Below are positions 1-11,193 of a stretch of 64,000 bases of DNA, piece after piece. The first letter of the stretch is position 1. Each line of letters opens with the position of its first letter. Source of the stretch: Pseudorasbora parva. Taxonomy: Eukaryota; Chordata; Actinopteri; Cypriniformes; Gobionidae. Where the stretch lies: positions 14,277,350 to 14,341,349 of the forward strand of contig NC_090174.1 of the NCBI RefSeq assembly GCF_024679245.1. The letters are read 5' to 3'. The notes beneath the pieces are model-generated. The model made no database searches. It saw only the letters and a list, made by a program, of their open reading frames with translations, and was not told the origin of the DNA. A program made the position numbers and the translations under genes.

Positions 1-235
1 GGATGAGATGGCCACACCAGATGCTGACCCTTCCCCTTTGCTTAGGGACTCATTAAACCGTTTCTACTCGTCAAATATCTGTGAAACCTGTTAATAATTA
101 TTAAAATGTTTATTACGTGTTGTTTTTTTAATATATTTTGGGGGGTTGCAGTACACCTGAAGTAATCTTGCTTTGGCAAAACAAGATCAAATTATCTGAT
201 ATTTCAAACGTCTAAATATGGTAGACGATGCTAAA
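1..235. other. no feature recognised
   Basis: AT-rich sequence with no open frame of interest, no RNA gene and no inverted repeat that I can see. Confidence 0.5.
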
Positions 236-825
236 TGTTACTCAAGTACTACAATCAGATGTCTACTTAAGTAAAAGTACTGAAGTACTTGCTTTTAAAA
301 GTATTTGAGTATCAAGTGTACATTTTCTAAATATTGCATTACTGCCACAGTGCTTACATTTATGTACAGAAACGTCCTATGGAGTTATGAAAAATTTGAA
401 TACCTTGGAGAATGTAAAAGGAATTGAAAGTAATTGAAGTAATGTTCATCTTTTTACCATGATGCTTTATTTAACATTTCTCACTGGCCCACAAGGCAAT
501 AGCACAATAACAACGCTCTGACAAACCTCTGCTAGAGTTTTAATGGATTTTTTGCACCCACATTTGAACCTGACTGTGTTAAACACACACCGCATACTCA
601 AGAACATCACGGTTTGGCACATTCCCAGGATTGACCAGCTGCATCTTCATCAATTGTTTCGTCCATGGTTTTGTCTCTCTCTTAAATCTGACCCTGAAAT
701 TGCTGATAGGCTGTCCAAATCAGTGGCGCCTGCACAATCCAATCACATTTCAGAGGAAAACTACAAATTGAGGGTTTCCAAGAATTTTCTTTTGTCTTTT
801 TTTTTTTTTTTTTTTTTAGAAGTAT

Positions 826-1216
826 CACTCTTAGAAGAAAAGGTTCTATCGGCGCTACGTATTTGGAACCCTTAAAAGGTTATATATAGAAGTATAGTTG
901 AGTATACTCCAAATAACCTTTTATGCTAAAATGGTTCTAAAATGACATGAAAGAACCCTTTTGGCACTTAAAAAGGGTTCTATATAGAACACAGCAAAAA
1001 ATGCATTTCTTATTTTAGCAAAAACAAGTTATTTTTCCCCAAAATAAGACAATTACTTTTGTTTGTCTAGTAAATGCTTCTTGTTTTAAGAATGTTTAGA
1101 TCAAAAATACTAAGTAAGAAAAGCATTTTTTTGCAGTGAACCTTTTAGGGGTTCCGACTACGTAGCGCCGATAGAACCTTTTAAGGTTCTATATAGAACC
1201 TTTTCTTCTAAGAGTG
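826..1216. mobile_element. MITE with CACTCTTAGAAG inverted ends
   Basis: The left end reads CACTCTTAGAAGAAAAGG and the right end is its reverse complement, ending CTTCTAAGAGTG. The arms continue with GGTTCTATCGGCGCTACGTA (left) against TACGTAGCGCCGATAGAACC (right). No coding capacity. It sits inside the 236-1393 repeat and itself encloses a third repeat at about 991-1138. Confidence 0.7.
991..1138. repeat. CACTGCAAAAAATGC-type short repeat
   Basis: Begins with a degenerate ACAGCAAAAAATGC and ends with GCATTTTTTTGCAGTG, so it is a short fold-back unit. A related copy with the same CTTACTTAGTATTTTTG motif lies at about 16104-16280. It is nested inside the 826-1216 MITE. Confidence 0.5.
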
Positions 1217-1393
1217 TAGTAACGGGTATTGTTAAGGATAGAAATGTAGTGGAATAAAGAGTACAATATTTGCCTCTCAAATGTACTTGAGTAAAGTCAT
1301 GAGTACTCCCCAAAAATGTTATTCGAGTAAAGTACAGATCCCTCAGAATTGTACTTAAGTACTGTACTCAAGTAAATGTGCTCCGCTACTGTA

Positions 1394-3000
1394 CGGATCT
1401 GATAGACATTTATAGAAGAGGTCCTGAAGAAGCATGAAGTGCATAAATAGCATTTTTATCGTCTAAGATATGTATGAACTTTTTTCTAAATTGACTTTTT
1501 TTAATGTTTGGATAAATCAATAAATTACAGACAAAACAATAAGCAAATTGTCACTCACCTACAGTTATAATTGTGCAATATAAAAGGATACGATTATATT
1601 ATCACATTCAAGGGGTCACACACTTCTGCTGTGGCCAGGTGTAAAAGATGCCCGAGCAAAGAAATGACAAAACTGTCATGAAAGCAATCTTTGTCATTAG
1701 TATCAGTTAACAGAAAAAAAAATCATTCAGCTATTTAACATGAGAGAGCAAGGCCACTTGTATAATATATAATTCTTAAGTAGAACCATACTTTATCCTG
1801 AATAAATCTGAATCAGAATGACCCAGACAGAGGTGATCTCATTCTGTTTGTGTATGAGTTCAGTATGATTATGAATATTCCTAGTCTAACTATCCGCCTG
1901 GGGCAGGAAAGGCCTTGTCTTTACACGACTCGTATTTGAGCTCAGTCTGTCTGGCAGACAACAGGACTAGCCAGTCCCGTCCAAACTATGAGAACAACAC
2001 ACAATGCCAAGGAAAGCGAATACTTAAAAAATGGCTAAATCTGTTTTGTGCAATTTGCAGTATTAAAGTCTCAACTGGAAGTGCCATAAAAATGACATTT
2101 ACAAAAAAAATTACTTAAATAGATTATTCACACGCACACTCGATGTTGAATGATGGAAAATAACACTATGTCCCAGCAGTCAATAGTCAAATAAGGGATA
2201 TGAAAGAGAGTACAGGTCAGGTTCTATGCATTTTGTTATAATTTACATTTTAGACTTATATATCCTCATGGGACACTGTATAGGCTTACAGTGGGCAAAT
2301 AAGCCATGGTTAGGTAAATGGCAGGAATGGCAAGGTTTTCGATGAGTAACTTTGACCAGTATGAAAATAAATTGGACAGCCTAACACTCCTGCCTCATGC
2401 CAGCCTCCCCCCGTTTGGGTTTCCAGCATGTCACGGACACCTAACAAGTCCTATTAATACGGTGTGGATGGCAACAGGAATCAGGTGTCATCTCACTGGC
2501 TTTGAGTTCATAAGACTGTGGTGGGGTATACGCAGACAGAACGTGACATACGGCCTGATATGTGCCAAGTACCTTGACTGTGTTGGCGGGAAGGACTTGT
2601 TATTCACTAGTCAGGGTCGATTCAATATTTCATATTTCCCTGTAACCTTCATAGTTGGAATGTTGAATAAAAAGGACTTAGCCTGTTCATTCCAATAAAA
2701 AATATTTGTGGAAATTTGTTATATTTCTAAAAATACTGCATTCAGAATTGGCCAATTCTTATATAAAAAAATTGCTGGCTGAATTATATTCAACAAAATA
2801 AGACTTTTAATAACTCATTTATGTTCACTTTATGCTCACATTTTTATTTGAGTTCTCTTATTTTCAGTATAACCTATCCCTTCACTGATCCCTAACCAAT
2901 GAAATCCATCTTTACACAGCAGAGTATAGAAATATAGAATAAAGAAATATAAAATGTGAAACAAATTGAACTAAAATCACCAATAGGCACCAATAAGTCA
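1394..3000. other. intergenic, no gene supported
   Basis: The longest open frame here (2318-2698, plus strand) starts without a recognisable domain, has no splice-site context and matches no family I know, so I treat it as chance. No RNA gene or clean repeat seen. Confidence 0.5.
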
Positions 3001-3360
3001 TTGGCCGCATCTGAAATGGCATACTCTCTTGAATAGGTATTTATTTTGAATGCCGTAAGTCATTACGTTGTGACCGCTAAAAAAGTATGTTCTATATGAA
3101 TGGGTTTAGTATGAATGTAATTCGACCGTATATGTTGTCATGATCATGTGACCTACCAAAGTCAGTTGTGTTGCTTCACTGCCATTCATAAATCCTGTCC
3201 CGTGACCCCATGGGATAGTAAAGTGTCCATCACATGCACATTTCAGAATCTCAGAATTCCCAGAAGTAGATCATCCGTGTACTTTTTGCATACTCTTTTA
3301 TGAGTACTATTAATTCTGACATATTTTTGTTACATAGCCTACTGTTTTTGCCTATATATT

Positions 3361-4361
3361 AAAGGGTTCGTTCACCCAAAAATGAAATTTCTTTCATTGA
3401 AGACTCACCCTAATGTCGTTTCACACCCGTAAGACCTCCGTTCATCCTTGGTACACAGCTTAAGATATTTTAGATTTAGTCCGAGGGCTTTCTGTCCTTT
3501 GAATGTAAGTGTATGCACACTTTGCTGTCCACGTCCAGAAAGGTAATGAAGACATCATCAAAGTAGTCCATATGTGACATCAGTTGGTTAGTTAGACTCT
3601 TGTGAAGCGTCGACAATACATTTTGGTCCAAAAATAACAAAAAATACAACTTTATTCAGCATTGTCTTCTCTTCCATGTTCCTCAAATAAAGATTCAAAC
3701 GGTCAACGGATCGCCAATGTCATGTGATTTCTGCAGTTTGCCAGTTTGACACGCGATCCAAACCATGAATCAATACGCTGATTCATTACTGTTTGAATCT
3801 TTATTTGAGGATCCAAAACAAAACCGGAAGAGAAGACGATGCTGAATAAAGTCGTAATTTTTGTTATTTTTGGACCAAAATGTATTTTCGATGCTTCAAA
3901 AGAGTAAATATCTTAAAAAATTACGATGCTTGAAACCTCGTAATTTCAGCAGTTTGGCAGTTTGATACGTGATCCAAACTGCTGAAATCACTTGACATTG
4001 GCGATCTGAATCATTGATCGATTCATTGATTCATGGTCGTTTGAATCTTTATTTGAGGTTTTAAAACAAGCGCGGAAGAGAAGACTGATGCTGAATAAAG
4101 TCGTAGTTTTTGTTATTTTTTGACCAAAATGTATTTTCAATACTTCAAGAGATTCTAATTAACTAACTGATGTCAAATATGGACTACTTTGATGATGTTT
4201 TTATGGACAGTACAGTGTGCATAGACTGCATATGCTCTGAGACTAAAATATAAAATATCTTAAACTGTGTTCCCATGATGAACGAAGGTCTTACGGGTGT
4301 AGAACGGCATTAGGGTGAGTCATTAATGACATCAATTTCCTTTTTGGGAACTAACCCTTTA
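3361..4361. mobile_element. long inverted-repeat element (GGGTTCGTTCACCCAAAAATGAAA type)
   Basis: The left end reads AAAGGGTTCGTTCACCCAAA and the right end is a diverged reverse complement (TTTTTGGGAACTAACCCTTT). The arms extend inward: ACTCACCCTAATGTCGTTTC and GTAAGACCTCCGTTCAT on the left pair with the matching motifs near 4290-4330. The interior repeats a unit around TGCTGAATAAAGTCGTA (3838-3860 and 4089-4110, inverted at about 3640-3660). No transposase. A non-autonomous DNA transposon with internal duplication; short relatives are at 46112-46236 and at 39098 and 43112. Confidence 0.65.
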
Positions 4362-4549
4362 AGAACTAATAATTTCTGTACCCTATATGTATAAAATCTC
4401 AGCATTTTGACAGCTAATGCGTAGTAGTTTGTTCTTTGTAGAACTCTGCAAGATATATGGTTATTACCTACCACTCAAACATTGAATTGAAGTATCATAT
4501 AGATTCTGTAAAACGGTAGCCAATAGACTAGGCTACTATAATGACGCTG

Positions 4550-4940
4550 CACTGTAAAAAAAAAAATATTTAGAAAAAAAGTTACCTGGTTGCCTTAAAA
4601 TTTTGAGTTCATTGAAATTGAAATTTTGAGTTAATACAATGAACATTTTTTGAGATTCGACAGCCTTTATTAAAATATTATTAAAAGATTTTTAAGCATA
4701 TTGGGTAATTTTGTGTGTTTTATTTCTGATGATGCAGTGAAACATGCCAAATAGATTTATCAAATTTTGTATGTGGTTCAGATACAAAAATATTTTGAGT
4801 TTCTATTTATTAAACAAATTTCCTTCATTGTATCAAATCAAAATTTTTAATTTTTAATTTTCAACTCAAAATTTTAAGGCAAGCATGTTACTTACTTTTT
4901 TAAGTTAAAACAACAAAAACAACCAACATTTTTTACAGTG
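4550..4940. mobile_element. CACTGTAAAAA fold-back MITE
   Basis: Left end CACTGTAAAAAAAA and right end TTTTTTACAGTG are inverted. Inside them TGCCTTAAAATTTTGAGTT (about 4591) pairs with AACTCAAAATTTTAAGGCA (about 4863). No coding capacity. Confidence 0.65.
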
Positions 4941-6213
4941 TGGCTTGTAAACGTGAGCTTTGCGATCATTTGGTGTTTGAAAAAAATTAAACCCATGAAG
5001 TTATATTCGTATGACATGCTGAAACATATGCCACTGTACCTGGGATGAAGACATTTCACACGACGCAAGCAGAACACCTGCATGTGAACTCCTCCTGCAG
5101 TGTTCAGGGCTATTGTCATGTCAACAAATGCGCATCCCCTGATGTAGGATGACAGTTTACGACAGTAGTAGAGGACAATACTGTTTCCCAACTGTAGGGG
5201 AGAGCAAAAGCTACCTGGTGCTGATTTAAATAAGATATTCATTATACTCATAAAAGGTTAACATAATTAATCTGACAAATTACAGAGATGTTAAGATGAG
5301 ACGCTGGTTCCCACCTGCCAGTGTGGCAATCAGTGTTGTCTTTCTTTCTCCAGACCCCGGCACTCTTCCCACCCCTCCGCATGTTGTGCTTGGAGCTTAA
5401 GGAAGTCATCCCGCTCCAAGATTTTTAATCATCTGTCACTTAAAAAACCACATTCTTTATTCTCCTCCCATTCCATCACCATAACACTTGCCTTTCTTCA
5501 TCTTACCTCCCCTCTCACTCTCTCAACACTCCCCCCGTTCCAGTTATTGCTAGGCTAACATAAACACGGGACTCAGAGCTGATTCTTCTCTGTGCAGGGG
5601 AGTGAAAAAAGAAAGAAAAACATATGGTATTTTTTGGCAAATGCTGGCAGGGCTACACAATATCAGGCCTTGTTCTTCAAACCTGCAGTGTAGCTTCATG
5701 AAGAATTATGATGCTAAATGAAACATACTGACGGCTCACATTCTCCTGTGCAGGTTCAAAATGAGACATTGAAAGACTTTACTGTAGAGGAGTTGGTTGA
5801 GGAATTCACATATTAAAAAGGGGCAAGCAAGCATTAAGGGATAGAGTATCAGACAATTTTACCCAGAGAAATTTACATTGCATTCATAGTATACTTTAGT
5901 TCATGCATTCCTTGGGAATCAAACCCATGACCATGGCATTTCTAGTATCATTCTCTATTGTTTAAGCGATAGGTTATCTATGTTATACCTGCCATCATTT
6001 TGCCCATGCAAAAGTCACTGCTATGATGCTTACTTATACCACGCTGATAGGTTGTTCTACTGTTCAACTCTGACCCTCGAGATCCAATGTTTTGCAGGGC
6101 TCATCTCCAACCCAACTCAAGAACACCTGAAAAAGCCAATCAAGGGCTGCATCAGAAAAAATAGGCAGCTAAACTGACTTGTCTCGCTGCCTTATTAGGC
6201 AATGACTTGCAAG
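4941..6213. other. intergenic, no gene supported
   Basis: Small frames at 4892-5251 (minus) and 5980-6177 (plus) have no domain, and the first overlaps a MITE end. No splice-supported exon, RNA gene or long repeat was recognised. Confidence 0.45.
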
Positions 6214-6851
6214 CAGAGGCAGACAGTATTGAAGTACTTTTACTTTCCACACTCTAAAAAATGCTGGGTGAAAAACAACCCAAGTTGGGTTGGAAATGGA
6301 CAAACCCAAAAGAAATTGGGTTGTTTGAACCCTAGTAAATGGACCCATTCAAACAACCCAATTTCTGGGTTTGTCCATTTTCAACCCAATTTGTGTTGTT
6401 TTTAACCCAGCATTTTTTTAGAGTGCAAGTAATTTTGTTTTTGAAGTATGTGTACTTTATCAGTGTTCTTCTTTGGAAAACTTTTACTTCGCAACATTCC
6501 AAAACATAATATTGTACTTTTTACTGCAATGCATTTCATATAGAATATAATTTAATACTTTATTACATTAAAATCTAGTGTATACTTTTTCTCAATTAAA
6601 AGTAATTCAAAGTTTTACTTAAGTAGGTTTTACAAGTAAAAAAGTACTATATTTTTTATGTAATTGAGTATTAAAGGTAAGAAAACAACAACTTTTATTT
6701 ATGAAATGTAGAGCAGTAAAAAAGTATGACATTATATATAATGCTTTGGAATGTATTAAGTAAAAGTTTTCCAAATAAAAACACTGGTAAAGTATACTTA
6801 AAAACTTTACTTTAGTAGAAAGTAAAAATACTTGACTACTGTCCGCCACTG
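6214..6851. mobile_element. non-autonomous hAT-type element
   Basis: The 638-bp unit starts CAGAGGCAGACAGTA and ends TACTGTCCGCCACTG, imperfect inverted ends. It is flanked by CTTGCAAG (6206-6213) and CTTGTAAG (6852-6859), an 8-bp target duplication with one mismatch, which is the hAT signature. The arms are rich in AAGTACTTTTACTTT. No transposase is encoded, so movement would have needed an enzyme in trans. A second MITE is nested at 6250-6425. Confidence 0.75.
6250..6425. mobile_element. palindromic CACTCTAAAAAATGCTGGGT MITE
   Basis: The 176-bp unit is nearly a perfect hairpin: CACTCTAAAAAATGCTGGGT at the left pairs with ACCCAGCATTTTTTTAGAGTG at the right, and AACCCAATTTCTGGGTTTG pairs with CAAACCCAAAAGAAATTGGG. 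It lies inside the 6214-6851 hAT-type element and is therefore younger than it. Confidence 0.75.
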
Positions 6852-6859
6852 CTTGTAAG

Positions 6860-7549
6860 GCAGCATAAGCGCTTAAAGGTACCTCATGAAAGGATTTCGG
6901 ACAGATTTCTGAAGCAGCGTAACGATGTAGGCTACAGCAAAATAAAGCAAGCTTTGGTGAGAACTAAACAAATATTTGATCACCACAGTAATAACTTCTC
7001 ACTAGAAATTACATCAGAAGTGGAAAATGTTGGGGAAAAAACCCTGTAAAGACAAACTGACCACCACCAGCAACTTTCAGATGCATCTTTCTTTTTCTAG
7101 CTCAACTGTCACCGAATAAAACGCATAGGATTGTGGGATATCAAAGGCAGCAAAGGGTACATCTGTGCTGGCTTCATAAATCGATCAGATGAAGGTATCT
7201 CTGGAGGCAGGATGTGAAGGTAACATTGGATTCAAACATGCTGCCTTCCTACCTTGAAATGTGTTCTCCGAAGGCAGTATTTTCCAGTTTTCAGGTGCTG
7301 CAAAGGACTTCCAAAAGGCTAGGAAGGCAGACAGGCGAGTTTGATCAGGGTTGGAGCTGAACTCAGGGATGTGGATCTTGAGGACAAGAGCAGCACTGTT
7401 GATGTCTGTGCTTTCGGCAATTCTATAAGATCATAGCAAATCACACTGCATGGCATGGATCTAATAAACTTTGGTATGACATAGGCCTATATACTGTATG
7501 ATAATGAAAGCTTTTGAATCATAGGCAACAACGCAAGTTGAATTACTTA
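6860..7549. other. intergenic, no gene supported
   Basis: No domain-bearing frame. The motif AAGGCAGC recurs around 6856, 7145 and 7215, hinting at an old repeat into which the hAT-type element inserted, but I cannot draw its borders. Confidence 0.4.
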
Positions 7550-10500
7550 CTTATCACATACATCACCTTGATGCACCCTGGACACATCCTCAGTGATGTT
7601 ACCTGGGGTCACGGAGTGTTTCGGGTCTTTCAAGCATCATACACTCTCACCCAGGCGACCCAGCCGGGGTTGATCAGGCCCTAGCTTGTGTCCAGGTAGC
7701 CCTACCCCACCCATGGTTCTCCTCTCTTTATCCACAGCCACCTTGAGGCAACTTCTGCTGACTCTGTGACCTCCTTAATGGCCCTTCGCTTACTGGCCCC
7801 TATGATGCCCAGGATGTTATAGGCCCTGCAGAGAGACTGGCCAGCAAACCCTCTACATCCAACCTCAATGGGCTCACACCGTGCTCGCCAACCATTATTC
7901 CGGCACTCCTCCACTAGCTCAGCGTATTTTGCCCTCTTTCTCTCATTGGCCTCCTCAATACGGTCCTCCCAGGGTACGGTAAGTTCAAGGAGAACGATCT
8001 GCTTAGAGGTCTCTGAGATGAGTAGCATGTCAGGCCGCAATGTTGAGGTGGCGACAGCTTCTGGGAATTTCAGTTGCTTCCCCAGGTCAGCTTTCAACTC
8101 CCAGTCTCGTGCTGTTGCTAGCAGCCCTGATGAGGTGGCCCTGGCCGCTAGTGGTGGCTTGTCCCCAGCCCGGACAAAAGCAATAGTGTTCTTCACTGGG
8201 CGGAGGCGCTTACAGTGGTCAATTCCACAGCTGATGGTATTTGCTATGACTTTCAAGACTTGGTCATGACGCCAACGGTAGCGCCCTTCGCCCAGTGCTT
8301 TTGGACAGCAGCTTAGGATGTGCTCCAGAGTCCCCCTCCTCAGGCAGAGTGTGCAGGCTGGCGACTCCACCAATCCCCAGCTGAACAGGTTGGATGGGCT
8401 TGGTAGTACATCGTAGACAGCCTGGATCAGGAACCGTAGGCGATGGGGTTCTGCTTTCCACAGCTCCGCCCATGTGACTTTACGGTCCACTGCATTCTCC
8501 CATCTTGTCCAGGCTCCCTGCTGCCGCATTCCAACCATCCTGCTGGCCCGCTCCTCCTCTACTGCTACTCGCACCTCTTGCTGCACCAGTGCTCTCCTGT
8601 CCTTCCCCTGTGCCTTATTGTAGCGAGGTGTTGTGCCACTACCCAGCCCAGCTCTTCCATGAGTCACTGCTCCTATCAATGACCTGTGCCGTAGCCGTGA
8701 CTCAGCCTCATCCACCGCCGCTACTGCCCTCCACTTCCGCCCTGTCCTCACCTCGATCCCAGCCTGGGAGACCATCGGGTCTAGTGACTCTCTGTATTGC
8801 AGCACCTCCCTGGCCCGGCCCACCTTAAACTCCTCACTCAGGCCGCTAATGGGGAGCTTCAACTTATTGTTCTGGCCATACAAAGCAATGCTGCTCAGGC
8901 TTCGAGGTAGGCCCAGCCACTTCCGTAGAAACCTGCTGACTCTCCTCTCAAAGCCCTCGATGGTGGAGATTGGAACCTCATAAATCAGGAGGGGCCAGAG
9001 AATCCGTGGGAGGATGCCATGTTGGTAAATCCAGGCCTTGAACTTGCCAGGTAGGCCTGACTTGTCTACTGCAGCCAGCCAGCCCTCCAGTTCAATGTTG
9101 GTTGCATGGATGGCTGCCGTGTCCTTCAGGCTGCAGTCGAACACCTTTCCCAGGCTCTTCACTGGTTTATCAGTGATTGATGGTATCTGGGTCTTGCCGA
9201 GTGTAAAGCTGAACTTGTTGGAAACCTTTCCTTTCTTCAACACTAGAGCTCTAGACTTTGCTGGCTTGAAGCACATGCGCGCCCAGGATGTCATCTCTTC
9301 CAAGCCCTTCAAGATCCACCTGCCCCCTGGTACGTGTGGTGTCGTCACCGTCAGGTCATCCATAAAAGCCCTAATGGGCGGCTGGCGAATACCCGACTTG
9401 GTGAGGGGACCTCTGCACTGGGCCTCTGCAGACTTTACCAGCATATTCATGGCAAGTGCAAATAATATCACTGAAATTGTACATCCAGTGATAATTCCCT
9501 TCTCAAGCCTGTGCCAGTCTGATGTTGTAGACCCTGCAGAGACTCTGAGACTGAAACTGCCATAGTAGTCCAGAACAAGGTCTCTAAACTTGTCTGGGAT
9601 GTGGTGCCGGCGCAAGGCCTCCTCAACCAGTTTGTGGGGTATGGACCCATAGGCGTTTGTAAGGTCCAACCACAGCACCACCAGGTCTCCCTTATTCTCC
9701 CGGGCTTCCCTGATCAGCTGTGTGACCACGCCTGTGTGCTCCAGACATCCCGGCACCTTTGGGATCCCTCCTTTCTGGACCGAGGTATCGATGTACGAGT
9801 TCCTCAGGAGGTAGTCGGTCAGCCGCCTAGCAACAATGCTGAAGAATATCTTGCCCTCAACACTGAGCAGTGAGATGTTTCTGAACTGGTCGATGGTCTT
9901 TGACTCTTCCTCCTTTGGAATCCACACCCCTTCTGCAAACCGCCACTGCTGAGCAACCTTTCCCCTCCTCCATATGACCTTCAGTATCTTCCAGAGTCTG
10001 TGGAGTAGCTTCGGGCAGTTCTTATAAACCTTGTAAGGTACCCCACTAGGTCCTGGAGCTGAACTTGCTCTGGCCGTTTTGATCACCTCCTGGATCTCCT
10101 TCCAGCTGGGCTCCTTTCCGTCAAAGTCCAGAGTTGGTGCAGGTGGATCAATCAGGTGCTGGCAGTGCCCCAGATCTTGTTCCCTGGATCTGTCACAGAA
10201 GGTGTCTCTGAGGTGACGATCGATCTCAACTTTGGAGCAGGTAAGCCGGCCACTCCGCTTCTTGCCAAGTAGCTGCTTTGTGAAGCCAAAGGGATTCGCT
10301 ATAAAGGCAGCCCGCTTCCTGGCCCTCTCTTTCCTCCTCCTCCTGTGCCACTCCGCTCTCCTCAGAGTCATTAACTTCTTACGAAGGATGACACGCAACT
10401 CTGCTAGAGGACCCCTCTCTTCCTCCCTCGCCTCCTTAAACTTCCTCCTCAGACTCTTCAGCTCTTGCCTAAGCTGGTGGATCTTGTGCGCCCTGTTGTT

Positions 10501-11193
10501 CATAGTGTAAGGGAGGTTCACTACTTTCTTCTCCTCCAGCCCAAATCTCTCAGCTGCTAGGCTGATGATGATGGTAGTCATTGTCAGGAGGCGTCGGTCA
10601 GCATCACCCTTGACTCCTGCTTCCAAGATGGTATCAACGTCTTCATCAAACTGGAGCCACTCCTTCTCCTTGTTCGCTTGGGGCCATTTTACCCGCCGAT
10701 GTTCTGATGTTCTGCATGGTTTTGGGGCCTGTGTCACACGGAGGTTCTGGGCGCTGTGGTTTGACTCCGGGCCTAGCTCCTCCTGCGTCTCACCAGGGGT
10801 GTCCCCTGTGCGCTGTGATACAGGAACCATCCGCACGCATCTCATCTTGGCCTGGTGGATTCTCAGGCCATGTGGGTTTTTGCACACTTTGCCGCAAAAG
10901 CATTGTGCACTCGTCGTCATGTTTCCATCGCTGTGTGTCGGTATCCTTTGGTCTATCCGAGTGGGATCCTCATCCTCCCCCCCTCTCGGGGATCCCTGGG
11001 GGTATAACTCCATAGGTCGATCTGTAGCTTGTAAAGTGGGTTCTTCCTCACAGAAGATGCAGGTTGGGCTGCTAACCCTCCCTACCCCGTTGCCGTCTCT
11101 CCGAGCTGTCCGCTGTCTCTCCAGCTGCCACCACACTGTTCTCGGTTGTCAATCAGTCTATTCCTGATCGTCACTGGTTGTTCCAGACAGTAG
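7550..11193 (-). mobile_element. full-length R2-like non-LTR retrotransposon (restriction-like endonuclease group)
   Basis: A single-ORF retrotransposon reading on the minus strand. The 3' border is defined by the point where this copy and its truncated neighbour (11194-11994) stop matching: both end GATGTATGTGATAAG. The 3' UTR is about 150 bp and there is no long poly(A); short TAAG units follow the end. The 5' border is taken as the first base after the neighbour's 3' end. One zinc finger, reverse transcriptase, a CCHC finger and a restriction-like endonuclease in that order place it in the R2/R4/NeSL/Hero group; I cannot name the clade by eye. The intact ORF and near identity to its neighbour indicate a recent insertion. 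Confidence 0.88.
7702..11013 (-). CDS. R2-like retrotransposon polyprotein (zinc finger, reverse transcriptase, endonuclease)
   Basis: This 1103-residue protein would nick target DNA and copy the element RNA into it by target-primed reverse transcription in the nucleus. An N-terminal finger uses Cys38/Cys40, His53 and Cys59 for nucleic-acid binding. The reverse transcriptase follows, with a palm motif LDLTNAYGS and a catalytic FMDD at 550-553 (most relatives have FADD or YADD). Near the C terminus a CCHC finger has Cys887, Cys890, His898 and Cys902/903. The restriction-like endonuclease shows RPD (Asp995) and LLELT (Glu1010), followed by a Lys/Arg-rich helix, as in PD-(D/E)xK nucleases. I start at the first ATG (11013); the frame is open upstream to 11148 with only a GTG at 11136, and such elements can be translated without a standard start. 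No internal stop or frameshift is present. Confidence 0.88.
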   Translation of the reverse strand: MELYPQGSPRGGEDEDPTRIDQRIPTHSDGNMTTSAQCFCGKVCKNPHGLRIHQAKMRCVRMVPVSQRTGDTPGETQEELGPESNHSAQNLRVTQAPKPCRTSEHRRVKWPQANKEKEWLQFDEDVDTILEAGVKGDADRRLLTMTTIIISLAAERFGLEEKKVVNLPYTMNNRAHKIHQLRQELKSLRRKFKEAREEERGPLAELRVILRKKLMTLRRAEWHRRRRKERARKRAAFIANPFGFTKQLLGKKRSGRLTCSKVEIDRHLRDTFCDRSREQDLGHCQHLIDPPAPTLDFDGKEPSWKEIQEVIKTARASSAPGPSGVPYKVYKNCPKLLHRLWKILKVIWRRGKVAQQWRFAEGVWIPKEEESKTIDQFRNISLLSVEGKIFFSIVARRLTDYLLRNSYIDTSVQKGGIPKVPGCLEHTGVVTQLIREARENKGDLVVLWLDLTNAYGSIPHKLVEEALRRHHIPDKFRDLVLDYYGSFSLRVSAGSTTSDWHRLEKGIITGCTISVILFALAMNMLVKSAEAQCRGPLTKSGIRQPPIRAFMDDLTVTTPHVPGGRWILKGLEEMTSWARMCFKPAKSRALVLKKGKVSNKFSFTLGKTQIPSITDKPVKSLGKVFDCSLKDTAAIHATNIELEGWLAAVDKSGLPGKFKAWIYQHGILPRILWPLLIYEVPISTIEGFERRVSRFLRKWLGLPRSLSSIALYGQNNKLKLPISGLSEEFKVGRAREVLQYRESLDPMVSQAGIEVRTGRKWRAVAAVDEAESRLRHRSLIGAVTHGRAGLGSGTTPRYNKAQGKDRRALVQQEVRVAVEEERASRMVGMRQQGAWTRWENAVDRKVTWAELWKAEPHRLRFLIQAVYDVLPSPSNLFSWGLVESPACTLCLRRGTLEHILSCCPKALGEGRYRWRHDQVLKVIANTISCGIDHCKRLRPVKNTIAFVRAGDKPPLAARATSSGLLATARDWELKADLGKQLKFPEAVATSTLRPDMLLISETSKQIVLLELTVPWEDRIEEANERKRAKYAELVEECRNNGWRARCEPIEVGCRGFAGQSLCRAYNILGIIGASKRRAIKEVTESAEVASRWLWIKRGEPWVG

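Larger units (their letters stand above)
236..1393. repeat. inverted-repeat element rich in ACTCAAGTA/TACTTAAGT
   Basis: The left arm (about 236-330) and right arm (about 1280-1393) carry many copies of TACTTAAGTA, ACTCAAGTAC and AAAGTACTGAAG in opposite orientation, so the two ends can pair. Similar AAGTA-rich sequence recurs at 14541-14745. The middle has been entered by a second element (826-1216). There is no coding capacity. A non-autonomous DNA transposon is likely; I found no clear target duplication. Confidence 0.45.

Noticed and set aside
543..875. 110-residue frame with a Phe run
   Set aside because: Runs through a T homopolymer and into a MITE end.
2318..2698. 126-residue open frame
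   Set aside because: No recognisable domain, splice context or neighbour support; length is compatible with chance in this region.
8443..11167. Open frames on the plus strand across the R2-like element (for example 9038-9565, 10565-11167)
   Set aside because: They are antisense shadows of the long minus-strand ORF, with no domain.
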